This document shows positions 13,389 through 25,500 of a stretch of 60,000 nt of DNA, piece by piece. The notes under the pieces are model-generated. The model had not been told where the DNA came from. It worked only from the letters and a program-made list of their open reading frames with translations, and searched no databases. A program made the translations under genes and the position numbers. The stretch lies in contig NC_088295.1 in assembly GCF_032854445.1 (NCBI RefSeq), positions 23,487,385 to 23,547,384 of the forward strand. The letters are read 5' to 3'. This DNA is from Liolophura sinensis. Its lineage: Eukaryota; Mollusca; Polyplacophora; Chitonida; Chitonidae. How positions within the stretch are numbered: position 1 is the first letter of the stretch; the number at the start of each line of letters is the position of its first letter.

Positions 13389-13394
13389 TTTATT
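13389..13394 (-). terminator. Candidate poly(A) signal of the large minus-strand gene
   Basis: AATAAA on the minus strand (TTTATT on plus), about 370 nt past the stop codon at 13765. Further copies lie at 13186-13191 and 13132-13137. Confidence 0.4.
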
Positions 13395-13764
13395 ATAAAA
13401 GCCTTGTGCCACCATTGGTATGCAGAACTAATCCAAAACAGGGTCAAGGCAGAGACACAGTAAATTTTAGATTCTTTCATTCCCAAGAAAATGTATTGTG
13501 TGGAATAAACCAAATCTGAGGTGATGGCACAGTCTGAAGGGAGTAAGTACAATCCGAAGGTGCCAGGCTACATGGTACAGCAACCACACCAACAATTTCA
13601 GATCAATGCCACCTAATATCTCCAAGGGCAAAAGGTTGGAAATACCAGTAGTTTCAACAAAACATCAAATGCTCAGTTTGAAACTACATGCACTTACACA
13701 ATACACTAGATGTTTTTCTTTCTCTTTTTGGAAAATTCACCTGTTTTTCACATGTAGATGGAGG

Positions 13765-16700
13765 TCATGGTGACTCTGGGTAGTCCACTAAACTAGAAGA
13801 GAAGAAGGAATTTCTCCCAGAGTTTGTACTCCTCCTCTTGTGACCATAGTTCAATGGCATTTGTGTGCCTGTAAGTCATAAGAAATCCTGTACCCCATGT
13901 GTAATAATTAGGTTCACACAAAAATGAACATTGAAGGCAAAACAATATTACAACCTCTTATTGCAATTGTGATGTAAATTTTCAGGATTTTTTGTCTGAT
14001 TTTATTTGTTTTGTTTATACTATTCTAGTACTTTTTCCTTCCATGTTAAAACACCGAAATTATGCAAAGAAGGCCACTGAATGTGCATAATGATTTTATG
14101 TTTTTCTGCAAACACCAGATACATTTTTTTTCTTGCAAAACACTGTAACTTGCAGTAAATAGGCAATCTGTAGAGCTTTGAAACTGTATGTACTTGCATG
14201 GACATTTTAGGTAACATGTCATCTAAAATAAAAGAGCCAAATGCTGGTTACAGGTAGGTGAAACTGTTTCGGCCAATAACATCCAGAAAAAGATAAACAC
14301 CATTCCATACTAATGGACATACATGTCCAGGTAAGACTACAATGTTATACATAAAAAGTGACCAAAATCTTGTAAACTAAATGTATAACCAGGTACAGAG
14401 CAAATTCACTGTTCACTAACCTGCTTGCCGACTTCCTGGTTGTTCTCCCACAATCCTAGATGTTACAATTGGGCCAGTAAAATTTCTACCAGGCTCGCTC
14501 CTCGTTCTCCCTCTCTGCATTGCAGAAAGCGGCACCTTAAATTCTGGTACAATACTGCTCTCTTGTTGGTCCATGTTTCTGCTGCGTTGTTGGGTTAGGG
14601 TCTGTAAACTGGACTCCAGGGTCTGTGTTTGAGTGTAGCTGGTGCTCTGGGGTGTCCACCCAGCCTCGCTCATAGATGCTTCTGGCTGGGACTGTGTTTT
14701 CTTTAGGATACCCCGGGGCACATTTATAGCTGTCTGGTCAGGTACAAAAGTAAAAGGATGCGTTGCCAACGCCCTCTTCCTGCTCATTTTTAAAGCCATC
14801 TGATTCTGTTTGATCTGCTGGATTTTTTCTTTCATCTGTTCCTGAACCTTCATTTTAGCAATATCAAACCTGATGGCCTTCACATTCCTGGAAATCTTGC
14901 TAGATTTACTTTCTGTCTCTTTGGCATGGGTATAATCTGATTTATCTACAGCACACATGGAATGGCTATCAATTGACTGTGTAGACTTCTTTTCTTCTTC
15001 TTGTACTGTTTTCAGCCCTTTCACTAGGCTGTTGATTGTGCCAGAGGTTATACCAGCAGTCTGTAACCTCAACCTAAAATCAACATATTACACTGAGTAT
15101 TGCAAGAGACTCCACAATTCATATACAACTACAATTTGCACTGACCAAAAAGCCATTGTTTATTTGCAAAAAGGTTAGAATCGGAAGAATGTTATCTGAC
15201 AAGAGGTTTTATATACATGCACATGTGCGTTGCATTTGGTACACACTAGGCCTTAATCTACATGTGCAAGGGTAGGTACCCATTTCTTATTCAAAAGAGC
15301 ATTTAGAAGTCTTCTGAAAGGTTTCACTTGAGGCCTGTTTTTGTTTTGTTTTGTTTAAGGCAACCAACATGAAGCTTAATAATGCAAAGGGGTTGGTTTT
15401 GTGTTTCAGCCAGGATGGGGGCACTTATCAACCAACACTAATCACCAGCTCAGAACTGTGTGAAGGACTAGGTACAATCTGTGTCCTGACACCTGTTTAG
15501 AGCAATCTCACATGAAGACAGAAATTGCATGTCACCTGCAGGTCCCCTTGGCCCATTCAGCATTTCACACCTGCTGGGAACTTGGTGAAAAATGGCAGGA
15601 TTACAAAGTTGACTTGAAATGCAAATGATTTCAAGCCAAGGGCTTTACAACAATCTACAACATTGTTTCAATGTGTTAAAACCTCACATTATGGCAAAGT
15701 ACATGTAGGTACAGGGTTGAGGCCTGGGAAATTGGACAGTATGTACATCAGTGTACGGGGCGCTATAGACATTACTTTCAATTCCGCGATAAAATATTGT
15801 CAACAATATTTCACTAGTGTCACATGCAAACATGGATTTCAAACAAACCTAACATGTGTAAATGTCACGACGAATTATAAACCTTTGTTTGTTTCTGACG
15901 AATCGAACTTAGTTTCCGTGTGAGGTAAATTCACACACATACTTAAGACCCTCATTTCCCGCCCTTTTTGACTGTCTGCCATCAAAAGCACTGGGGCTCC
16001 AGAGTCTGTAGATAACATGCATGCCCCAAATTAAACTGTATCTTAAAAGAATCATTTCATTAGTAATGCAAATGGAAAACAGAGCGGTGGATTAACAGGA
16101 AGTTTAGAGGTTACATTGTTTAATCCATTGGTACCCTCTTCACTCCAGTTGGATTCAGGCGGAATTTTCTTCGATCTCCGCCACAGCCACGCCGCGTGGG
16201 TGTCCAAAACACATAGTGGTTTGACAAGGCTGATAAGTTGGGTAAGTGGGTGGAGAGAGGAAACCGAGAATAAAATAACAAGGCCCGCTTCCTTTTCTGA
16301 GTGTGTGTGTGTGTGTGTTTTTTTCTTTTTTTCTTGCACTGGTACTTCAGCAGACATTGATCAAAAACTGATTGCAGAGGAGAATAAGCTAGCCTTACGG
16401 GCTATCATGCATGGTGGATATTAGACACAGCTATAGCGGTGACAGGTTGGGTTAAGGAGCTATAATCCGCTTAATTCGTGTAAACACCAATCAGCCAACC
16501 CATCCTCAGAAGTTTAAATACCTGGGCGTTGGGGTGGGGATATTCCAGACTGTCCAAATTTTTGGGAAGAATATGTCCATAATTTAAGTTGAAACACAGT
16601 AAATTGAAAAAGTAAAAATAAGGTACATCAAGGTAAACTTCGTTGGTTTTAAGGCTAAGAAGTCAAGGTTTCAACATAAGATTTTGTATTTTCAATTCAC

Positions 16701-19598
16701 CAGAGCTGTTGTCATCACATGAATATACCTAGACAATGATGAGGACAAGTCATCAGATACTCACAGAAGTTTTTCTCTAATGACTGAATGGTCCACTTTT
16801 GATCCCAAGGGCCTGTGAAAGCAAATTCATTCATATTTTATTTTGTACACTGTATTGCTAAAAGGAAAGACAACACTAGACCAAATATGTGTTCATAAAC
16901 AGTCATATATAGTTTAAAAAAATGTGACTTTTGATTTTTGTGAAGTAGGATAACTGGGCAATCGCAGTTCAAAGTCAGAAAAAACGCCCACATAGGGAAA
17001 CTTGCATGGGCCGCCATGCTCTCTATTTTAACCCATCACGGGCAAGATATTTTTACCACCCAAGAAGGCATCTGTTCCTCTGTGATCATCCATTCCTAGT
17101 TCACCATTTTACCATGCAAAAGTAGTGTTAAATCAGTTGTTTTCCTTCTGATTACAAGACAATTCTGATATATTTTAAAGCCAGTTTCAACAAGAAAGTG
17201 GTAGTGGAATACATCTGGCATTGTCTCTCCTCTAATACTGGATATCGTAGGGTACAGATGACTTGACGTCGGGATTCCGGGTTTCTCTAAAATGGCATTT
17301 CCCATGGCCTAGTAAGAATTCCAGATTGAAGGGTGGTTTATAGAGTTACCAAGTCACCAAGCAGGTAATACAAAAATGCCTATGCCCCTTTAGGTCTGTA
17401 TGACCCCCTCTTCTGAAACCACCTTTGTCGTATTTTTTGTTGTCATTCCTTTCAACAGAAATTGTCAGCCTTACAACATATTGTAGTGGGAAAATATACA
17501 GGAAGTTATCTGATTTATCTACTGTAATGTTATGATCAAACTACACATAGTAAATTTGTTTGTTTGGGTTGGGGGTGGGGGGTGGGGGGTGGGGGGGTGG
17601 GGGTTGAAGACCGCTTTTCAACAGTAGCTTAAATGAACTGACTTTAAGCTGACACCCTTAATTCCATGCTGATCAAAGTACATATAAACTTCACCTGACT
17701 TGGGTCTTAAAATAATGTGTAACAAAATGAACCGATCATGGCAGTATGACCTTGCATGTATGTGTGACACCAAATTTGGTTTTCAGAATACTTACTGCTC
17801 TGTGTGGGCAGATGCACAAGCTGTAGTCATCTGTTCATAAAAAAAAACAATTAAAAAATGGTGAAACTGTAAAGTTGTTAAAACCATCAGTTGGTCATCT
17901 TTTGCAATACCAAAGAATTACAACTTTAAAAATTGCTCTAAGGGTGTTTTATCTGTTACCTTGCGTGGTACGGTCAAGATGACATGCTTGGTTATATAGA
18001 CCCACCACATTTCCAATCTTCACAGTGGTTAGCCACACCATTAGCCATTGTGCCAGTAATGACATTCAAAATTTATGCCAAAAAATTTCTCCTGTAGTGA
18101 GACAGCCTCAGTTACACAGCAAAATTTATTGTGCATTCTCACTGGGGAACCATGCACGAGACACCAGAATTCCTTGTCAGTGACAGTAGGCTCGCACGAC
18201 GTCTTCCAACTCTAATAGACCCTGGATATATGTACATCTCATCTCATTTCCGTTAATTCCAACTTCTAAAAAAATTATCCTTCATTTAACTATGTTCATG
18301 AGTTTAATGGAAAAAACAGAATTCGGCAGTTACACCTTATGTGGTTATAAGAAACCAAAATTTACCTTTACGTCTGCCATGCTGCTTGGTGTCTGATTGA
18401 TCCCTGCCCTGGACACATCAATCTGTTGTGATGTGTAATCAGTCTTCTCCAGCTCTTCCTGTCTCTGTACATTCAGCAGCTGCTGAGCCAGCTGAGTCAG
18501 AATGTTGGAGTCATCTGTCAGCTGACCATCTTGAAACTGACGAAGACGATTTCTATGAAAGAGGAAAAATGCCTTGAGTACACATATATATGGATAACAT
18601 TTGGCCCGTGAAAGGTAAGCTGGTGTTTAGGATTTACAGGTAAATGTGCATGTTACTGGTTCTAGTACTTGTGTATTTCGACAGCTGGCTTTGAAAGTGG
18701 AAACTCACCTTTAAACAGAGATGACAAGTCAATGTGGTGCATTAACAAGGGTTCCTCAAATATGTAAATAACTATAAATCAACTCAAAATGTCATGTTCA
18801 CAAAATGTCTATAGCATGTTCCTCTTTGCTGTTAAACTTTATTTCATTATTCTGTTGATTAGACAGATTAATCATTCTGAAAAAAGCAAAAATCAATAAA
18901 ATAAATGAAGGATGATAAGCAAAACTGCTGGTGTTGTCGTGAGAGCCCGACAATGCTGATGAGAGAGCACTGTGATCAGGGGTGTGGAGTTTATAGTGCC
19001 AGAGAGCTACAATTGTGTGTGAGAGCACCATATGGATGGCCTTCACATTAACATTCACAGACAGGTCCTCATAATTATGGGCCTGGGAGGGGATCCCTCT
19101 TGTGATAAGTGTTGGACAGGTTCCCAATATGTTGGGTGTGGGCAGAACTGCCACAAGGTCAACCTCCCATCCTAGATATCGTTCCATCTCACCCCGTCAT
19201 ACTCACATCAGCTGGGCCTTCAACAATTCTGGATCAGGAGTCAGACAGGGAGACACCTCACTGCAACAACACAAATGCAAGTGTGAATATCAACAGGTAA
19301 AACCAAATTTCTTGTAACAATACTTGTACACCCAAGATGTGTTGAAAACAATCCCCAATTGCCCTACCAACCTCAACATTTCATACTTATTATACTGTGA
19401 AGTATAAAAAGCTAACAGGATTCTAAATATCATGCCATCTGCCAAGGTATTCACAATCCAGCTTGTGAACCACACAACATCCATATCTGATGTGTACCAC
19501 CACTTACAAAATACATTCTGCGAACTGGTGCGAACCATCTCAACCTACCTCTGACTCTGGGGCCAGGGACTTTGCATCGCCTCAGAAACCAAGTAGCT
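13765..19598 (-). CDS. C-terminal exons of the giant gene with helical module copies 2 and 3
   Basis: Exons 19549-19598, 19207-19260, 18366-18552, 17796-17830, 16765-16812, 14421-15073 and 13765-13868 read through in one frame. Exons 19207-19260 and 18366-18552 encode a helical module (LLKAQLI, then NRLRQFQDGQLTDDSNILTQ). Exons 16765-16812 and 14421-15073 encode a shorter one (VIREKLL, then LRLQTAGITSGTINSLVKGL). The 653-nt exon continues with a basic amphipathic stretch (KMKVQEQMKEKIQQIKQ), a Q/S/T-rich segment and an arginine-rich end (MQRGRTRSEPGR). The last exon adds 33 residues (GHKRRSTNSGRNSFF...DYPESP). A frame-compatible alternative last exon at 13706-13740 (end KKRKKNI) has a poorer acceptor. 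If the CAG|GTTAGT donor at 14421 were not used, the protein would stop at once (TAG 14416-14418). Confidence 0.75.
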
Positions 19599-22500
19599 CT
19601 GTTGTGATAGAAATTACACCAGCCAAATTAAACTGACCTGCTACAACAGATGAACAAGCAGATGGACAAACCCCAAAGGTTGATCATTTCTTTTTATAAG
19701 GCCCTAGTCATTAATGGTCATTTTTTACGCCATAAATAGGCCTAAAATTAAATTTTATTCAATTCAATCCAATTCAGTTCTGGAAATATTGCAGGGACAA
19801 GTTTACTGCCTACTACAACACTCATGAAGAGGCAAATGATGTTAAACCCTGAAAGTTAATCAGTTCTTAAAGCTCTTATCATTCAGCTTCAAACTAAATT
19901 AGATTAAATTGAAGTTCCAGGTATCACACTGCTAAATGTCAAAATAGTGACAAATGAGCATACAAATAATCCTCAAAAGCTGATCCATTCTCAAGGCCCA
20001 TGGCATAAAGCTTCAACACATATTTGGTAAAGATCAGTCGACTTCTTTAGGAGATATCATACAAAGTCATGCTGGACAACACAAACATAATATACATGTA
20101 TATCCACCAACATAAGTGAGAGGAAACAACAAGTGAGCATACACACTGCAATATAGAAGGTCATGTACATACCTGAACAGCTGTGTGAGGCGGACTCCTG
20201 ACACTGTAGAGCCCACGACAAGCAACGGGCACTCCAGTGCTGGGACAACTTAGTTGTCTCATGTCGGAGATATGCTGAGAAGCAGTGCTTTGGGATGAGT
20301 TTCTCATAAAATCCTGCTGGACTTCAATTTGCTGAACACTATGAGTGTGATGCCGAGTGTATTCTTGCTCTCTCACACTTCTAATCATATCACCAATACT
20401 CCTTTCAGAAGAATGTCCCACAAAACGTTGCTGCCTTGAAGGTTCCGTCCTTTGGGAAATAGTGTTCTGATCTGCAGTTCTTGTCTGTTGTGGAAAGGTG
20501 CTTGGAAGCATTTCTCTGCTGACAGTTTGCTGGCTTATAGTTGATATATGCCGAGAAAAGTTGCCATCAGTCACATCCCGTTTGAGATTTTGCTGGCCCA
20601 ACCCTGTCATCTGTTGAGGGAAATTGCTTTGACGGGAGTCTCTGCTGAAATGTTGCTGGCCCATACTTGTTATCTGCACAGGAATGGTTCTTTTACTGTC
20701 CCTGTTGAACATTTCCTGGCCCAAACTTGTTATCTGTTGGGGTAAAGTGCTCTGACCCAACCCCCTGTCAAGTTTTTCCTGGCCTATACTAAGCAATTGT
20801 TTAGAAAAGCTGCTTTGAGGTACAGTCCCACTAAGACTCTGTTGGTTCATCTGTTGAGGGATGGTGTCTTGAGCCAGATTTCTGCTAAATTCTGGCTTGC
20901 CCATACCCATTATCTGTTCAGCACAGGTACCTTGAGCCACATTTGTACTGAACTCTTTCTGGTAAATATTTGCCATCTGCTGTGAAAAGGTATTTTGAGG
21001 CACACCTTGATTGAAATCCTGCTGCCCTAAAATGGACACCTGCTGTGGAAAACTGGTTTGTGCCATACTCCTGTTAAAATCTTCCTGGTCCCTACTTGTC
21101 ACCTTTGCAGGAAAAGAGCTTTTGACTGTATCTCTGTTGAAATCTTTCTGGTCTCTACTTGTCACCTGTGCAGGAAAAGAGCTTTTGGCTGTATCTCTGT
21201 TGAAATCTTGTTTATTCATAGCTGCCATCCCTTGAGGAACAGTGTTTTGTGCCAGCTCTGTACCAAAATTTTGCCTCACCATATCAGCCAAATGCAGGAG
21301 ATGTGACATTTCTCTGGATTCTCTGGTTGGAGATTCAACACGCGCTTTCTTTATGCTTGTCATGGCAAAAGGATCATAGTACTCATCTCCCTTTCTGTCT
21401 GGGGAGTTGTTTTCATGGCTTGGTGTGTTTCTCTTTCTTCCAGATATGTCTGTAACTGAAACTTTTTTATTTCTGTCAAAATCCCAATTTTTTCCTCGCA
21501 TGTCCCCTTTCCTGCTAAGCCCATTTTTCTTTTCAGGTGTGGCAGCCTTTCTCCCAAGCACCTGTCTACTTATATCAGATGAAGCTCTGTTTCTCTCTGG
21601 TGTATGTCTCCTCCTGTCTGATGCTGGCATGCTATGGTCTGACGCATCTCTCCTGTGACCTGGTGTATCCCTCCTATGGTCTACGGTATCTCTCTTTTTT
21701 TCTGGTGTAACTCTTCTGTGGTCTGGAATATTTCTCTTCCGATCTAAGGCATCTCTTTTGTTGTCTGGTATATCTTTTCTGTTGTCTGGTGTATCTTTCC
21801 TGTGTTCAAGTAGATCTCTTCTATGGTCTGGTGTATCTTTCCTCCGGTCTGGTGTATCTCTCCTCTGGTCTGGTGTATCTTTCCTATGGTCTGGTGTATC
21901 TCTCCTCTGGTCTGGTGTATCTCTCCTGTGTTCCACTCCATCTCTCCTCTGATCAGTTTTATCCTGCTTTTGGACGAAGGCATGGACTTTCCTTTCTGCT
22001 CTGTGGTTGCCAGTGTCTTTGCTGTGGTCTTCTTTAAGCCCCACTGGAACTGAGTACTGATCTCGCCCCTCTGCTGGCTCATGCTGTCCCTTCTGCTTGG
22101 CTTCACTCACAGATTGCAGCTTCTCTGCCAGTTCTGTCAACTTGTCAGGATCAGAAACACGTCCCTCTTGCAACTCTGCCAGCTGTTTCCTGTTCAAACA
22201 CCGCATAATCAATAAGAACTGCATGTCACTGCTACAGTTGATTATATAGCAGTTGTTTACATACGCGTAGGAATGAATATCAGTAACATGACAAAGAGAT
22301 GAGAAAACTTGAGTTGGAAGAAGTTCCATGGCTTGGTATCTACATATTTGGGACCACCTCTTAGTATATATCGTCTTTGCATAATAATGTTCTAAATAAG
22401 TATGTGATGCATTTCTAATAAATTTATTTGAATGTAAATTTGTTGTATATATCCAAACATATGCCTTTAATCTTAATTATAATAATATTTACGAATATAT

Positions 22501-25500
22501 TAAAAATATAAATAATCCAGGTTGAACACATTTGTTAACTGAAAATACCAAATTCTAGTGCAAATACATTTAATAAACATGAGTTACATCCTCATTTAAA
22601 ACATTTTTACGTGAAGACAATATATAACAAAAGGTAGCCCCAAATACCCACCATACAAAAATTATTTTCAAGTGACTTTTTCTCTTTCAAGAAAATTCTA
22701 AAAAAAGAATGAATACCATATTTACAAGTAACTTTGCTCACTCTTTTATCTGAACTTTATGTAAGTTTTCTGTTTTCTCCCCTTTTAACATTGATTCTAC
22801 TTCACAATACACTAAGTCATGAACTTTGCAATTTAGAATAATTAATATGCACACAGCACATTAACCAGGGAACATCTCATTTGTGTTATTGTGCTTAACA
22901 TGTACGTAAAACCTAAGCTCAGTCCATTCTGTACATTTTTAGATACCACCCCTTACATTTTGTTAAACACTGATTCTAATACACAATACACAAAGTCCTG
23001 AATGTTGTAATTTATGGTATTTAACATGCACACCATGAATCCCCGTCATGTTACTGTACTAAACCCTGATCTCAACACCTGCAGTATTTTTTAAGATACC
23101 ACCCCTAACATTTTGTTTAATATAGCTTTCCCTGTTATTGGACGCAAATGCTCGGTGTACTGCATAAGCTACGTGGGCTAAAAAGCATTTTTTACACCAA
23201 CCATATACTTACGTTATCTCACTTTTCAGAGCTTGTATGTTCAGATCTTCCTCCCCAGTGCTTTCCTTGCACATTCTACAAAGAAACACATCCATCTTTA
23301 AGTATTACTTCAATATGCTTTCACAATAAAACTGAACACAGGATGAGTTGAAAATGATACCAAGGTATTTTCCCAATGAAAGACAATACATGTACTTTCA
23401 TTGCTGGGCCAGTTTCATACCTAGGTGGACTGAGGCTACTTGTGGTTCGCAGGGTGTGCTGGCTGGCTCTCTCAGCAGTATTATGCTGTCTTTTGGGTTC
23501 TCTGGATTGTCTGTCTGGTTCCTTGGATCTTCTTTTTTCCTAGAGAGGAAAAAAATAAACAAGCTTATTTTAGGTTATACCATTATATAATGCTCCTCAG
23601 TTCTTATACCGTAATTCATTGACCTTTTCAACCAACTTAGCTGCACTTGTGGTCAGAATGCTTGAGGGAAAGTTGACAAAACATGTCAACTGGCCAGCAA
23701 CGTGTATAATTACACTCTCGCAACCGAAGTGGCAGTGTAGGCTTTGATTAGTCAGTCTGAGTCACCAGGCAGGCAAAATGTACGCCCCTTCACTCAGGTA
23801 ATTTCATGAGCCACAGTGTCTTTTGTGTACTATCATTTGTTCACTATGAGCAATGACAGATGACAAACTGTTTAACAACCTATTACACAACTTAATTTGT
23901 TATATACGCTCATCTGTCATTGGTCCAACTCGAGCCTTTTTTTTTTCCAGTAGGTTGAACACAACATTGTTAGAAATGAGCCACTGCGCTGTTCCGCCTT
24001 AAAACACAGAAATTAGACTCAGCATTACAGGTTTCTTCTCATAAGAAAATCTATTTTCACCCATTTTGTTAGCATCAAAAACATACATACGTCTTCACAT
24101 CTTACCAACTGAAGCTCTCATGATCTAACAATATCATTCTTTGTGTGGAAATTTTGAGGAGGAAGCGTCAATCTAAAACTGACATCGTATTCAAATATAG
24201 ACAGCCGAGGTGTATGGACATGTAAATTGCAACTTCACCCAGCTCTGGGTATAGCCTTTGAAGTTCCAACATTGTTTGTAGGACCTGTCAATCACAGCAG
24301 AGACCCGATCCGACCACCTGTTGTTTTGGTAATTGTTTTGAATTCTATCTGTGGTAAATTGATTACATGTAAGCGTTGTGAATATCTTTGCAATACACCT
24401 ATACCCGAACATGATTTTATGATGGCTTTACTGAAATGATTTACTAACAAAATCAAACTTAAGTCCAAATTAAAAATGCACAGGCTCTTCACTAGGCACA
24501 TGACAGTATGTAAAAATCTGAGCCTCTGTCTGCTGGTCTACATGTATACATGGCGAGAGATTTCACAATCGTGTTGAATTTTTTCCTCAAGGGGCGGGTC
24601 AATGAAAATAAGTTTTTCTAATTGGTCGATGTTGAATTCTGTAAGCTGTCAGTTGTCTGTAGGACTTATGCAGTGACTGAGTTCCCAAAACATGTGAGTA
24701 GGAATAGATTTTGCCTTGCATTAACACAATATATACAACTGTTGCAATATGAAGCTGGTATTGAGCATCCATTTCCACACAGGCAAACACAATGTTCAAT
24801 CCATGCATGTTCAGTTTATGATCGCCATTTTATCAAATTGGGAATGTCTGGAGGTTGTCCTCGTCTACCTATATGGGCTCAAGGCAAATTGAACGATGTA
24901 CAAACATGGCAATAGGCTGTGACAATAATGTGAGAACTAGGTTTGAACATATGTTACATTTATGTTTACGTGTATAACTGATGGTTTCCGAAATGACATG
25001 GCAGGAACATAGAACAAATCTAAAATGCGAAGGCAAAACACAACCTTTGGAAAACTTCCCCCTGTATTTTAGGGGAGCTCAACAAGACATACTTGTCAGT
25101 CAGGTCTTTATCATTGAAATAAATTTGAATGCTAATTTGTTACATTTATTTATAGGGCTGTGAACAGACAACACTGTTCCCCGTAAAATGCATCCACTGA
25201 TGCAGTGTAGCAGACAGCTGCAGAAGCACTTGTTAGCTTGCCAGTTTGACAAGAACATGCTTTGTGACAGTTTCACAATTTACAGGTCTGTAAATTTCAT
25301 GGTCTGGCACACCACTGTGGCCTTACAAAACACAACCTTTGGAAAACTTCCCCCTGTATTTTAGGGGAGCTCAACAACACATACTTGTCATACTTGAAAA
25401 TAACTTTCTATTTCAGTAGATGAAGGCTAAATGAGTGGTAGAAGAACACTACATGTTTTAGCCTGAATAATACTTTGGTATTACCTGAAAAATTCTGCAT

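Larger units (their letters stand above)
8665..13764. other. Convergent intergenic region between two RRM genes
   Basis: The plus-strand gene ends at 8664 and the minus-strand gene at 13765, so the two face tail to tail. The span holds the likely 3' UTRs, candidate poly(A) signals on both strands, and a SINE at 11622-11914. Six-frame reading shows only short, low-quality frames with no recognisable domain. An acceptor-like TTTCTGTGTTACAG at about 10034 on the plus strand leads to no convincing exon. Confidence 0.7.

Noticed and set aside
20548-22106. Several plus- and minus-strand open frames opposite or offset to the 2-kb exon
   Set aside because: Shadows of the 21-bp RD repeat and the Q/F/N repeat; no splice or domain support.
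24622-24915. 97-codon plus-strand frame in a giant-gene intron
   Set aside because: No domain, no convincing splice sites and a composition typical of chance frames.
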